DNA from: CALMZY01 sp052033915
GTDB taxonomy: Bacteria > Verrucomicrobiota > Kiritimatiellia > CAIQIC01 > JAGNIJ01
NCBI GenBank assembly: GCA_052033915.1
Contig: JBPOJF010000011.1
Coordinates: forward strand, 1 to 64,000
Direction of reading: 5' to 3'
Length of the DNA stretch: 64,000 bases
Part shown: piece by piece, positions 8,836 to 17,260 of the stretch
Layout of the letters: each line of letters begins with the position of its first letter
Numbering within the stretch: position 1 is the first letter of the stretch
Notes under the pieces: model-generated
Database searches by the model: none
What the model saw: the letters and a program-made list of their open reading frames with translations, nothing else
What the model was told of the DNA's origin: nothing
Made by a program: the position numbers and the translations under genes

Positions 8836-9720
8836 ATGCCGGTAAACACACTGCTTCTGGTTGACGGTACGGCTGTGGCTTATCGCGCGTACTACGCCAT
8901 TTCCGAGTTGTCTACGCGGGCGGGGAAGCCGACCAACGCGGTGTTCGGCTTCATCAAGATGCTTCAGCAGCTTGAGCAATTGTGGAAACCTACGCATTGG
9001 GCGGTTGTCTTTGACGGCGGGATTCCGGAGGAACGGCTGGCCCGGCTTCCCACCTACAAGGCCCAGCGGGAGCCGATGCCGGACCCCTTGAGGGCGCAGT
9101 TCGCGGATATGGAGCGTTATCTTGAGCGGGCGCGGATTTGTTCCCTGCGCATGGACCGGCAGGAGGCGGACGATGTGATGGCTACGCTGGCTGCCGCGGC
9201 TTCCGGTGTAGTCCTGCTGGCGACCAGCGACAAGGACCTGTTCCAGGTGATCGGCGAACGGGTTTTCATGATATCGCCGTCCAAGGCTGGAGTGAAAATG
9301 GGGGCGGCGGAAGTGCGGGAGAAAACGGGTGTGCGGCCGGAGCAGATTGTCGAGTGGCTGGCCCTGACGGGCGACACGGTGGACAACATCCCGGGGGTGC
9401 CCGGCGTGGGTCCCAAAACGGCCGCCAAGCTCCTGGCGCAGTTCGGTTCGCTGGAGCAGTTGTGGGCGAAACTCGACGAGATATCGTCGCAGAAACTACG
9501 CGACGCGCTGGCGGCCCACCGCGCGGACGTGACACGCAATGTCGAACTCATGACGTTGCGCCGGGACCTGCCTGTCCCCGTGGCCATCGAGTCGATGGCC
9601 GTGCGGCGCGTGGACCCGGACCGGCTGATTCCTTTCTTTGAGGAGATGGAGTTCGATTCTCTGGCGAGGCCCTTGAGGGAACAGGGGTCTGAGGGGCCGA
9701 TGCTGGACTTCGGCGGTTAA
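8836..9720 (+). CDS. 5'-3' exonuclease of the PolA N-terminal (53EXO) family, stand-alone
   Basis: 294 residues. Metal-binding acidic motifs of the family are present: LLLVDGTAVAYR at the N-terminus, VVFDGG, QEADDVMA and LLATSDKDLFQ, followed by the helix-hairpin-helix GDTVDNIPGVPGVGPKTAAKLL. Such enzymes trim RNA primers and flaps during lagging-strand maturation and repair. The frame ends after the H3TH region, so there is no polymerase domain: either a stand-alone exonuclease paralogue or a split polA. An ATG at 8827 abuts the GGAGGG and cannot use it; the ATG at 8836 has about 10 bases of spacing and is chosen. A membrane-protein gene follows after 21 bases. Confidence 0.9.
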   Translation: MPVNTLLLVDGTAVAYRAYYAISELSTRAGKPTNAVFGFIKMLQQLEQLWKPTHWAVVFDGGIPEERLARLPTYKAQREPMPDPLRAQFADMERYLERARICSLRMDRQEADDVMATLAAAASGVVLLATSDKDLFQVIGERVFMISPSKAGVKMGAAEVREKTGVRPEQIVEWLALTGDTVDNIPGVPGVGPKTAAKLLAQFGSLEQLWAKLDEISSQKLRDALAAHRADVTRNVELMTLRRDLPVPVAIESMAVRRVDPDRLIPFFEEMEFDSLARPLREQGSEGPMLDFGG

Positions 9721-9741
9721 TCTCCGCGTACAGACGCTTTC

Positions 9742-11799
9742 ATGACTGCGGGCCGTAAAATCATCAAAATCATAACGATCCTTCTCGGGGTGCTCCTGCT
9801 TTATGGGACAGGAATTGCGGTTCGCCGCCTGGTTCTCGAGGCTCAATTTCGCGCCGAGGGGAATGATCTTCCCTTTACCTTGGAAAGCGCGCTCAACTTC
9901 CGGCGTATTGAACAGGTTTATTACACCGGCGCGCTTCCGGAGAAAGACCCGGCGATCGAGTTTCCCACGGGGATCGAGGTTCGAAAAACGGACACCGTCG
10001 GCGCGGAATACGTGTATGCCTTGTTCGCTCGTTGGTTCCCGATTTCCATGCCTCTCGCGAGCCGTGTCCGATGGATCGAGGCAGGCTGGTTTTGTTTGGG
10101 CATACCGCTCATGGCCCTGTGGGTCTGGTGGTGGAGAAGAACGGCATGGGGCGCCGCCATCGCAGGCGGGTTCTATGCCGTGGCGTTGTCCAGCGTGATG
10201 CGGTCCACGGGACAGGAAATCTCGCACGAGAATTTCGCGCTGCCTCTGCTGATCGGACATCTCGCCTTCAACGCGCTGTCTGCCGGCGGGCGGAGCAGGA
10301 TGGCGCGGGGGGTGGGCGTCGGGGTGTCGGCCGTCCTGTTGGCTCTGTCTCTGGCCACGTGGGACCTGGTGCAGTTTTACGTGATCCTCTGGATGGTTGT
10401 GCATGGGGTGCGGTTCGCCCGGGCCGGGGCGGGTGAACGGCGGGAGGAGAAGGCGGGTTGGGCTGTTCATCTAGGGGTGCTGTTCCTCGTGGGACTGCTG
10501 AATCCGTATCTTCGCGCCCATGCGTTTGTTCTTTCACCGGCCATGTTGATCGGCTATGGCATGCTGGCGTGCGCGAGCGTGAGAAGAGCGGCTGCGTCCG
10601 GCATCTGTCCGCCGTCATGGACGCGGCCGTGGGCGCTCTGGATCGCCTTTCTCCTGCCGATCCTGTTCGGGCTTGGGTTGGGGGGCGCTTACCAAGAGTC
10701 GTACGGGCATTTCGGCAGCCTCCTGTTCGCCAAGCTGCGGTTTTTGAACCAAAAACCCATGGATCCGTCCCTGCTGTCGTTCGAGCAACGCATCATGTGG
10801 GTGCCGGCGTTGCATTCCGCGAACACGGCGTTGACATTCACGCTTTTTCCTGTGATGTTGGTATTGACGTTGGCGGCATCTGTTGTATTATCCATTTCTG
10901 CGCTTGAGTCTTTGCGCCGCACGAAAAAGCAGTCTGATCCCAGGTTATTTCAATATCTTTTCTTCTACATTGTTTCGCTTGCGGCGTTCGTTCTTTTTGT
11001 CAGGTTCCACGTTTTCCTGGCGATTTTCTCGGCCGTGTTGCTTGGGGCCTGGGCCGGGGTGGGGCGAAGTTGGGTGTTGCGCGTCGTGGTTATCAGCCTT
11101 CTGTTGACCGGGATGACCGTCGAAGCGGCTCATACGCTGACGCGGCCGGAGCGGTGGGGGCGCCGGGTTTATTACCGGGAGATCGAGGAGCTGACGCAGT
11201 GGCTGCATCGGCATGTCCGGCCGGAGCCGGTGCTCGGTAATTTCGGGGTCAGTTCGTCGATCCTGACCTATGGCGGGTGCCCGATCGTTCTGCATCCGAA
11301 GTTCGAGTCGAAGGAAATCCGCGACCGGGTTCGCGGGTATGGAGAGGCGCTCTTCAAGGGCACGGAGCAGGAGTTGAGAGATTGGGCGGGGCGGTACGGG
11401 GCGCAATACTACGTGTATGCACTCGGCGAGTTCTCCAGTTTTTCTCCCGAACAGCAGATGCGGTACTTCGTTGGCGCGTTGAAGCCGTCCACGAACTGCC
11501 CGGCGTACCTGTTCGAGTTCGACATGGATCGAGCCGCCCGTTTCCGGTTCCTTTGGGGAAACCGGAAGTACCGGGTGTTCAAGATTCTGAACGGCGAAGA
11601 ATCGGCGGTGGCGAACCGCTTTGGCGACGCGGCCCAGGAGGCGCTGGAACGGGGACTGCTGGATGACGCGGGAAACCGTGCGGTCGCCGGCCTGCTGGTA
11701 CAGCCGGAAAACGAGCGGCTCCAGGAGATTTTGAGGCATGTGGAGGTCTTGAAGGATCAGGGCATACTGGGGTGGGATGCGGAGCGGATCACCCGATGA
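9742..11799 (+). CDS. Polytopic membrane protein, possible GT-C (STT3-like) glycosyltransferase
   Basis: 685 residues. An N-terminal span (about 6-28) leads to a soluble loop with FPTGIEVRKTDTVGAEYVYALFARWF, then about ten hydrophobic helices up to about residue 460, and a soluble C-terminal domain of roughly 200 residues. The first acidic/aromatic loop, multiple membrane helices and a C-terminal soluble domain recall STT3/AglB and PMT-type lipid-linked sugar transferases, but I cannot point to a decisive catalytic motif. Its TGA overlaps the ATG of coaE. The function should be treated as unknown membrane enzyme; the GT-C guess is inference. Confidence 0.7.
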   Translation: MTAGRKIIKIITILLGVLLLYGTGIAVRRLVLEAQFRAEGNDLPFTLESALNFRRIEQVYYTGALPEKDPAIEFPTGIEVRKTDTVGAEYVYALFARWFPISMPLASRVRWIEAGWFCLGIPLMALWVWWWRRTAWGAAIAGGFYAVALSSVMRSTGQEISHENFALPLLIGHLAFNALSAGGRSRMARGVGVGVSAVLLALSLATWDLVQFYVILWMVVHGVRFARAGAGERREEKAGWAVHLGVLFLVGLLNPYLRAHAFVLSPAMLIGYGMLACASVRRAAASGICPPSWTRPWALWIAFLLPILFGLGLGGAYQESYGHFGSLLFAKLRFLNQKPMDPSLLSFEQRIMWVPALHSANTALTFTLFPVMLVLTLAASVVLSISALESLRRTKKQSDPRLFQYLFFYIVSLAAFVLFVRFHVFLAIFSAVLLGAWAGVGRSWVLRVVVISLLLTGMTVEAAHTLTRPERWGRRVYYREIEELTQWLHRHVRPEPVLGNFGVSSSILTYGGCPIVLHPKFESKEIRDRVRGYGEALFKGTEQELRDWAGRYGAQYYVYALGEFSSFSPEQQMRYFVGALKPSTNCPAYLFEFDMDRAARFRFLWGNRKYRVFKILNGEESAVANRFGDAAQEALERGLLDDAGNRAVAGLLVQPENERLQEILRHVEVLKDQGILGWDAERITR

Positions 11800-12404
11800 A
11801 AAAGGGGTTGTCCATCGCGCTTACGGGTGGAATCGCCTGCGGGAAAAGCGAGGCGGGCCGCGTTCTCGAGCGCGAGGGCGCTCTGGTCAGGGATGCCGAT
11901 GCCGTATCCCACGGGCTGATTTGCCGGGGCAAGCCGCTCTTTGCCGAGATTGTGACGCGGTTCGGCACGAAGATCGTGGGTTCGGACGGTGAAATCGACC
12001 GGTCGGCGCTCGGGCGGCATGTTTTCGAGAACGAGGCGGAGCGGAAAGCGCTGGAGGCGCTGATTCATCCGGCGGTGATTGGTTCGCTGCGGGAATGGAT
12101 CGCCGGCGAGACGGCCAAGGGATGGAACACGGTGGCCATTGTGCCCCTGTTGTTCGAGGTGGGATGGACCGAGCCGTGGGACGCCGTGATCTGTGTGGCG
12201 TCTCCGGAGAATTTGGTCATGGAGCGTTTGATGCGGCGGGGGTTGTCCGAGGCCGAGGCGCGTGCGCGGATCTCGGCGCAACTGCCGCTGGAAGAGAAAA
12301 TCAAAAGAGCGGAGCACGTGATTTATAACGACGGAAGCATGGATTCACTGGAAGAGAAAACGCGGGGCGTGTGGCGGAAAATTGTCAGAGAGGAGAAGCA
12401 GTAG
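11796..12404 (+). CDS. coaE: Dephospho-CoA kinase
   Basis: 202 residues, the usual size. It catalyses the last step of coenzyme A synthesis, phosphorylating the 3'-OH of dephospho-CoA with ATP. The P-loop TGGIACGKS is at the N-terminus, and the family features DADAVSH, IHPAVI, VAIVPLLFEVGW and the lid region RLMRRGLSEAEARARISAQ follow in order. The start ATG overlaps the stop of the upstream membrane-protein gene (ATGA). rho follows immediately, a coaE-rho adjacency. Confidence 0.95.
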   Translation: MKKGLSIALTGGIACGKSEAGRVLEREGALVRDADAVSHGLICRGKPLFAEIVTRFGTKIVGSDGEIDRSALGRHVFENEAERKALEALIHPAVIGSLREWIAGETAKGWNTVAIVPLLFEVGWTEPWDAVICVASPENLVMERLMRRGLSEAEARARISAQLPLEEKIKRAEHVIYNDGSMDSLEEKTRGVWRKIVREEKQ

Positions 12405-12405
12405 C

Positions 12406-13908
12406 ATGGCAGATCAACGAATGGGCGGAAGACCGAGGAGAGGCAGACCGGCGCGCGGAAACGCCGCGCAGGATCACTACCGGGGCGACGATATTCCCGC
12501 CCTGCAGGAGCCTTCACAGACTCAACCGTCGCCCGCGCCCGCGCAGGCGTCCACGCCTGTCGATCCGATGGCGTCGCCGACCCCGCAGGCACCGGCGGGC
12601 GATGAGACCCAGAACGGCGAGCGGCGCGTCCCGGAGCGGTCTCGCGGTACCGGCAAGACGCTGAAGCTGTTCGAGCTTCAGCTTCTTCCCGTGCCCGAGA
12701 TTATCAAGATGGCCGACAGCTACGGGTTGCAGGACCTCGGCGCCTTGCGGAAACACGAACTGATTTTCGAGATCCTGAAGGCCAATGCCCGCCTGAACGG
12801 CACGATGTTCGGCCGCGGCGTTCTCGAAATCCTGCCGGACGGCTTTGGCTTCCTGCGTTCGCCGTACTACAACTATCTCCCGTGTCCGGAGGATATCTAC
12901 GTTTCGCCTTCGCAGATCCGGCGGTTTGCCTTGCGGACCGGCGACCTCGTGGAAGGTGAAATCCGCGCCCCGAAGGACAAGGAGCGTTTCTTCGCCCTGC
13001 TGAAAGTCGACCGGATCAATGACGGCGATCCGGACAAGTCGCGGAACAAGGTTCCGTTTGAGAACCTGACGCCGTTGTTCCCGAACCGACGCCTGGTGCT
13101 GGAAACCAAGCCGGACGAAATTTCCATGCGGGTGATGGACCTGCTGACGCCGATCGGAATGGGCCAGCGCGGGCTGATTGTCGCGCCGCCCCGGACGGGC
13201 AAGACGGTGCTCCTGCAAAAAATCGCGAACAGTATTTCCGCGAATAACCCGCAGGTGAAGCTGATCGTCCTGCTGATCGACGAGCGGCCCGAGGAAGTGA
13301 CGGACATGGAGCGCAACACGAAGGCCGAGGTGTTAAGCTCGACCTTCGACGAGCCGCCCGAGCGGCATGTGCAGGTGGCGGAAATTGTCATCGAAATGGC
13401 CAAGCGGATGGTGGAGTGCGGGCGGGACGTGGTGATCCTGCTCGACAGCATCACGCGTCTGGCGCGCGCGTACAATACTCTCCAGCCGCACAGCGGCAAG
13501 ATCCTCTCCGGCGGTGTGGATGCCAACGCGCTCCACAAGCCGAAGCGGTTCTTCGGCGCCGCGCGGAATATCGAGGGCGGGGGAAGCCTGACGATCGTGG
13601 CCACGGCGCTGGTGGATACCGGAAGCCGGATGGACGAAGTCATCTTCGAGGAGTTCAAGGGCACGGGCAACATGGAACTGGGCCTGGACCGCCACCTGGT
13701 GGACAAGCGCATCTTCCCGGCCATCAACATCGAGAAGTCGGGGACGCGCAAGGAAGAGCTGATCATGCACCCGGACGAGTTGAGCAAGGTCTGGATCCTG
13801 CGCAAGGCGTTGAACGGAGTGCCCCCGGTGGAAGCGATGGAACTGATGGTGAACCGGCTGAAGAAGACGGGCAGCAATGCCGAATTCCTGATGACCATGC
13901 AGGGGTAG
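12406..13908 (+). CDS. rho: Transcription termination factor Rho
   Basis: 500 residues. After a Pro/Gln/Arg/Gly-rich extension of about 80 residues come the Rho N-domain (LLPVPEIIKMADSYGL), the RNA-binding cold-shock domain (GRGVLEILPDGFGFLRS) and the RecA-type motor with Walker A APPRTGKT (near residue 260), Walker B VVILLDSITRLARAYN and the conserved SGGVDANALHKPKRFFGAARN. Rho is a hexameric RNA helicase that terminates transcription. The basic, disordered N-terminal extension is typical of several non-proteobacterial Rho proteins. The start lies one base after the coaE stop, with GAGGAG just upstream. Confidence 0.97.
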   Translation: MADQRMGGRPRRGRPARGNAAQDHYRGDDIPALQEPSQTQPSPAPAQASTPVDPMASPTPQAPAGDETQNGERRVPERSRGTGKTLKLFELQLLPVPEIIKMADSYGLQDLGALRKHELIFEILKANARLNGTMFGRGVLEILPDGFGFLRSPYYNYLPCPEDIYVSPSQIRRFALRTGDLVEGEIRAPKDKERFFALLKVDRINDGDPDKSRNKVPFENLTPLFPNRRLVLETKPDEISMRVMDLLTPIGMGQRGLIVAPPRTGKTVLLQKIANSISANNPQVKLIVLLIDERPEEVTDMERNTKAEVLSSTFDEPPERHVQVAEIVIEMAKRMVECGRDVVILLDSITRLARAYNTLQPHSGKILSGGVDANALHKPKRFFGAARNIEGGGSLTIVATALVDTGSRMDEVIFEEFKGTGNMELGLDRHLVDKRIFPAINIEKSGTRKEELIMHPDELSKVWILRKALNGVPPVEAMELMVNRLKKTGSNAEFLMTMQG

Positions 13909-13952
13909 CGAATGTGTGGATGATGCGCCGGGGTCGGTTGCTACCCGTTGTC

Positions 13953-13981
13953 TTGACGGGGCTTGTGCGCCGGCCTATGGT
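13953..13981 (+). promoter_or_regulatory. Predicted sigma-70-type promoter for tig-clpP-clpX
   Basis: TTGACG (13953-13958) and TATGGT (13976-13981) are separated by exactly 17 bases in the 127-base gap between rho and tig. The -35 matches consensus at five of six positions and the -10 at four of six. No start site data exist, so this is pattern-based. Confidence 0.5.
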
Positions 13982-14035
13982 AGGCGCCCGGCTGAACGAT
14001 AAGGACAAGAGAGCCTTGGAAGGATGCGTTTCCCA

Positions 14036-15352
14036 ATGAATGTAATTGTTGAAGATGCGGGACCTTGCAGAAAGAACCTCCGTATCGAAATACCGGCGGA
14101 AAAGGTGGGCGAGGAGTACGAGGCGGTGGTCGATGCGTATACGAAGGCGGCCCGCATACCCGGTTTTCGCCAGGGCAAGGCGCCGAGCCACCTGGTCAGG
14201 AAACGTTACGCGAAGGAGATCGAGCAGGAAGTGAAGGACCGCCTGGTTCCGGCCGGATATCACGAGGCGCTCAAGGAGAAGAAGATCGATCCCGTGGCCG
14301 TTCTCGATGTCAGCGAGGGGGTCGTGTCGCCGGGCCAGCCGATGTCGTTCAGTGTCTCGCTGGATGTTCCTCCCGATTTCGCCCTGCCGGAGTACACCGG
14401 TATTCCCCTCCAGCGCAAGAAGGTGGAGGTGAAGGAAGAACAGGTCGCGGATACCATCAAGCAAATCCTCGACCAGAACGCCCGATGGGAGGATGTCGCC
14501 GGGCGCCCGGTGCAAAAAGGCGACCTGGTCCAGATCGACTACGAGGGCGTCTGCGAGAACCAGGCGATCGAGGAACTGGCCCCCAAGGCCGCCGGACTCG
14601 GCAAGGGCAAGGATTTCTGGACGATGGCCGACGAGAACGCCTTCCTGCCCGGGTTTGCGGACGGACTGCTCGGCGCGAACATCGGCGAGAAGCGGCAGAT
14701 TCAGGTCGATTTCAACGCGGAATTTCCGGAGAAGGCCGTGGCCGGTCGGAAATGCACGTACGACGTGGACGTGAAAGGGATTCGCGAGAAGAAGCTTCCT
14801 TCGATGGATGCGGAGATGCTCCAATCGCTCGGCGTGGATTCCGAGGAGGGGCTGAAAACGCGCATTCGCGAGGATATGCGGAAGTTCGGAGAGGAACAGG
14901 AGTCCCGCCGATTGAAAAACGAGATCGTCAAGCACCTGCTCGAAAAGACGAAGCTGGATGTCCCTGAGTCCGTGGTCCAGCAGGAAACGCGCGATACCGT
15001 ATACGATATTGTGCGCGAGCAAAGCTACCGGGGCATGAGCCGCGAGGAAATCGAAACCCGAAAGGGCGAAATCTTCGAGGCGGCGACCCGCAGCGCCAAC
15101 GACAAGGTGAAGATCAACTATATTCTTCATCGCATCGCGGAGCAGGAGAAGATCGAGGTGTCGGAGGAGGAAATCTCCGGGCGCATTGCCGAGATGGCGC
15201 CGCGCTACAACGCGAAGCCGGCGGAACTCCGGGCGGAGTTGGAGAAGCGCAAAGCCCTCGACAAGATCGGGGAGGATATCCGCGTCACGAAGACGCTGGA
15301 CCTGTTGCTGGCGAAGGCCCATGTGAAGGACGAACCAAAGGGGACGCGATGA
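14036..15352 (+). CDS. tig: Trigger factor, ribosome-associated chaperone and peptidyl-prolyl isomerase
   Basis: 438 residues. The N-terminal ribosome-binding domain carries the signature GFRQGKAPSHLVRKRY (family GFRxGKxP), followed by an FKBP-type PPIase domain (KGDLVQIDYEGV, FLPGFADGLLGANIGEK) and the helical C-terminal chaperone arms. It binds nascent chains at the ribosome exit. An ATG at 14024 is in frame, but family proteins start close to the conserved MNV-like strand, and GGAAGGA lies about 12 bases upstream of 14036. Its stop overlaps the clpP ATG (ATGA). tig-clpP-clpX is a widely conserved order. Confidence 0.95.
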   Translation: MNVIVEDAGPCRKNLRIEIPAEKVGEEYEAVVDAYTKAARIPGFRQGKAPSHLVRKRYAKEIEQEVKDRLVPAGYHEALKEKKIDPVAVLDVSEGVVSPGQPMSFSVSLDVPPDFALPEYTGIPLQRKKVEVKEEQVADTIKQILDQNARWEDVAGRPVQKGDLVQIDYEGVCENQAIEELAPKAAGLGKGKDFWTMADENAFLPGFADGLLGANIGEKRQIQVDFNAEFPEKAVAGRKCTYDVDVKGIREKKLPSMDAEMLQSLGVDSEEGLKTRIREDMRKFGEEQESRRLKNEIVKHLLEKTKLDVPESVVQQETRDTVYDIVREQSYRGMSREEIETRKGEIFEAATRSANDKVKINYILHRIAEQEKIEVSEEEISGRIAEMAPRYNAKPAELRAELEKRKALDKIGEDIRVTKTLDLLLAKAHVKDEPKGTR

Positions 15353-15954
15353 ACGAGCATGACCAGATTCTCATTCCGATGGTGGTCGAGCAGACGGGCC
15401 GGGGCGAGAGGGCGTACGATATTTACTCCCGCCTTCTCAAGGACCGGATTATTTTCATCGGGACCGGCATTTCGGATGAAGTCAGCAACCTGCTGATTGC
15501 GCAGATGCTGTTCCTGCAGAGCGAGGATGCCGAGAAGGACATCAACCTGTACATCAACTCGCCCGGCGGCTCGGTGACGGCCGGCCTGGCGATCTACGAC
15601 ACCATGCAGTTTCTCAAGTGTCCCGTGACCACCTATTGCGTCGGACAGGCCGCGAGCATGGCGGCCGTTCTGCTGGCCGCGGGCAACAAGGGCAAGCGTT
15701 ACGCGTTGCCGAATGCCCGGATCATGATTCACCAGCCGTGGGGCGGGGTTCAGGGTCAGGCTTCCGATATCAGCATCCAGGCGAAGGAAATTCTCCGCCT
15801 GCGCGACCGGATCAACGAGATTCTGTCTTTGCACACCGGGAAGCCCCTCGACGCGATTTCGAGGGATACCGACCGCGACTTCTTCATGTCGCCGCAGGAG
15901 GCGAAGGAATACGGCATTGTCGATGAGGTGATCGGCGGCAGGAAAGGGAAATAG
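15349..15954 (+). CDS. clpP: ATP-dependent Clp protease proteolytic subunit
   Basis: 201 residues, normal size. The catalytic triad is complete: Ser103 in GQAASMAAVL, His128 in MIHQPWGG and Asp173 in SRDTDRDFF. The N-terminal hydrophobic loop (IFIGTGISDEVSNLLIAQMLFLQ) and INSPGGSVTAGLAIYDTMQ are as in canonical ClpP. It forms a tetradecameric peptidase that degrades proteins fed by ClpX, the next gene, six bases downstream. Confidence 0.97.
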   Translation: MNEHDQILIPMVVEQTGRGERAYDIYSRLLKDRIIFIGTGISDEVSNLLIAQMLFLQSEDAEKDINLYINSPGGSVTAGLAIYDTMQFLKCPVTTYCVGQAASMAAVLLAAGNKGKRYALPNARIMIHQPWGGVQGQASDISIQAKEILRLRDRINEILSLHTGKPLDAISRDTDRDFFMSPQEAKEYGIVDEVIGGRKGK

Positions 15955-15959
15955 GGGTA

Positions 15960-17222
15960 ATGGCTGGACATGAACAGACGCCGCATTGCTCGTTCTGCGG
16001 CAAACCGCAGGGCGAAGTGGAACGGCTCATTGCCGGGCAGAATGTGCAGATCTGCGACCAGTGCGTGGATCTCTGCAATTCGATGTTGAAAGAAGGCGAC
16101 TCCAAGTCCGCGCGGAAAAAGTCCCATGATCTGAAGGTCCCGAAACCCCACGAGATCAAGGCGGTCCTCGACGAATTCGTCGTGGGCCAGGAACGCGCGA
16201 AGAGGGTTCTGTCCGTCGCGGTTCACAATCATTACAAACGCGTTCGCGATCCGGGCGCCAAATCGATTCATCCCGATGTCGAGATCGAGAAGAGCAACAT
16301 TCTGCTGATCGGCCCGACGGGAAGCGGAAAGACGCTGCTCGCCAAGACCCTGGCGCAACTGCTGGATGTCCCGTTCAGCATTGCCGACGCGACCACTCTG
16401 ACGGAGGCGGGCTACGTGGGAGAGGATGTGGAGAACATTCTCCTGCGCCTGATCCAGTCCTCCGATTTCGATGTGTCGCGCGCGGAACTGGGGATCATCT
16501 ACATTGACGAAATCGACAAGATCGCGCGGAAGACCGAGAACGTGTCCATCACCCGCGATGTGTCCGGCGAGGGCGTCCAGCAGGCCCTCCTTAAAATCCT
16601 GGAAGGGACGGTCGCCAATGTGCCTCCGCAGGGAGGCCGCAAACATCCCCAACAGGGATACGTCAAGATCAATACGCAGAACATCCTCTTCATCTGCGGC
16701 GGGGCGTTCGTCGGACTGGACGACATCGTGCGCCGGCGGCTTGGCAAGGGAACGATGGGCTTTGGTTCGCGGCCGGTCAGCGAAGGCCGGAAGAAGGCCG
16801 AGGCCCTGCAACATGTGGAAACGGAGGACTTGCTGAGATTCGGGCTGATCCCGGAGTTTGTCGGACGCCTCCCGGTCTTGTCGGCGCTCAATCCTCTTTC
16901 CGAGAACGATCTGGTTCGGATTCTGACGGAGCCGAAAAACGCGATGACCAAGCAGTATGCCAAGCTCCTCGCCATGGATGGGGTCAACCTGACGTTCACG
17001 CCGTCCGCTCTGAAGGAACTGGCCCGGATGGCTTTCCGCAAGGGCACGGGCGCCCGCGGTCTTCGGGCGATCCTGGAACACATCATGCTCGATGTGATGT
17101 ACGAGGTGCCGATGAAGGGCGACATGAAGGAGCTTTGCATTACGAAATCCTTTGTGACGGCGAAGAGGGGTATCCTCACGGCTTCCGTGGACGGCGGGAA
17201 GCCGTTGAAGATCGCCTCCTGA
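15960..17222 (+). CDS. clpX: ATP-dependent Clp protease ATP-binding subunit ClpX
   Basis: 420 residues. The N-terminal zinc-binding domain has four cysteines (CSFCGK and CDQCVDLC). The AAA+ module contains Walker A GPTGSGKT, Walker B LGIIYIDEIDKIA, the pore loop GYVGEDV and sensor motifs with FRKGTGARGLRAI. ClpX unfolds tagged proteins and passes them to ClpP encoded immediately upstream. The IGF-type loop that docks on ClpP is less obvious (GTMGFGS is present). Confidence 0.97.
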   Translation: MAGHEQTPHCSFCGKPQGEVERLIAGQNVQICDQCVDLCNSMLKEGDSKSARKKSHDLKVPKPHEIKAVLDEFVVGQERAKRVLSVAVHNHYKRVRDPGAKSIHPDVEIEKSNILLIGPTGSGKTLLAKTLAQLLDVPFSIADATTLTEAGYVGEDVENILLRLIQSSDFDVSRAELGIIYIDEIDKIARKTENVSITRDVSGEGVQQALLKILEGTVANVPPQGGRKHPQQGYVKINTQNILFICGGAFVGLDDIVRRRLGKGTMGFGSRPVSEGRKKAEALQHVETEDLLRFGLIPEFVGRLPVLSALNPLSENDLVRILTEPKNAMTKQYAKLLAMDGVNLTFTPSALKELARMAFRKGTGARGLRAILEHIMLDVMYEVPMKGDMKELCITKSFVTAKRGILTASVDGGKPLKIAS

Positions 17223-17260
17223 TCTTCACCGGGTGTTCTGCGGTTTCTTTTGAGCGGTCC

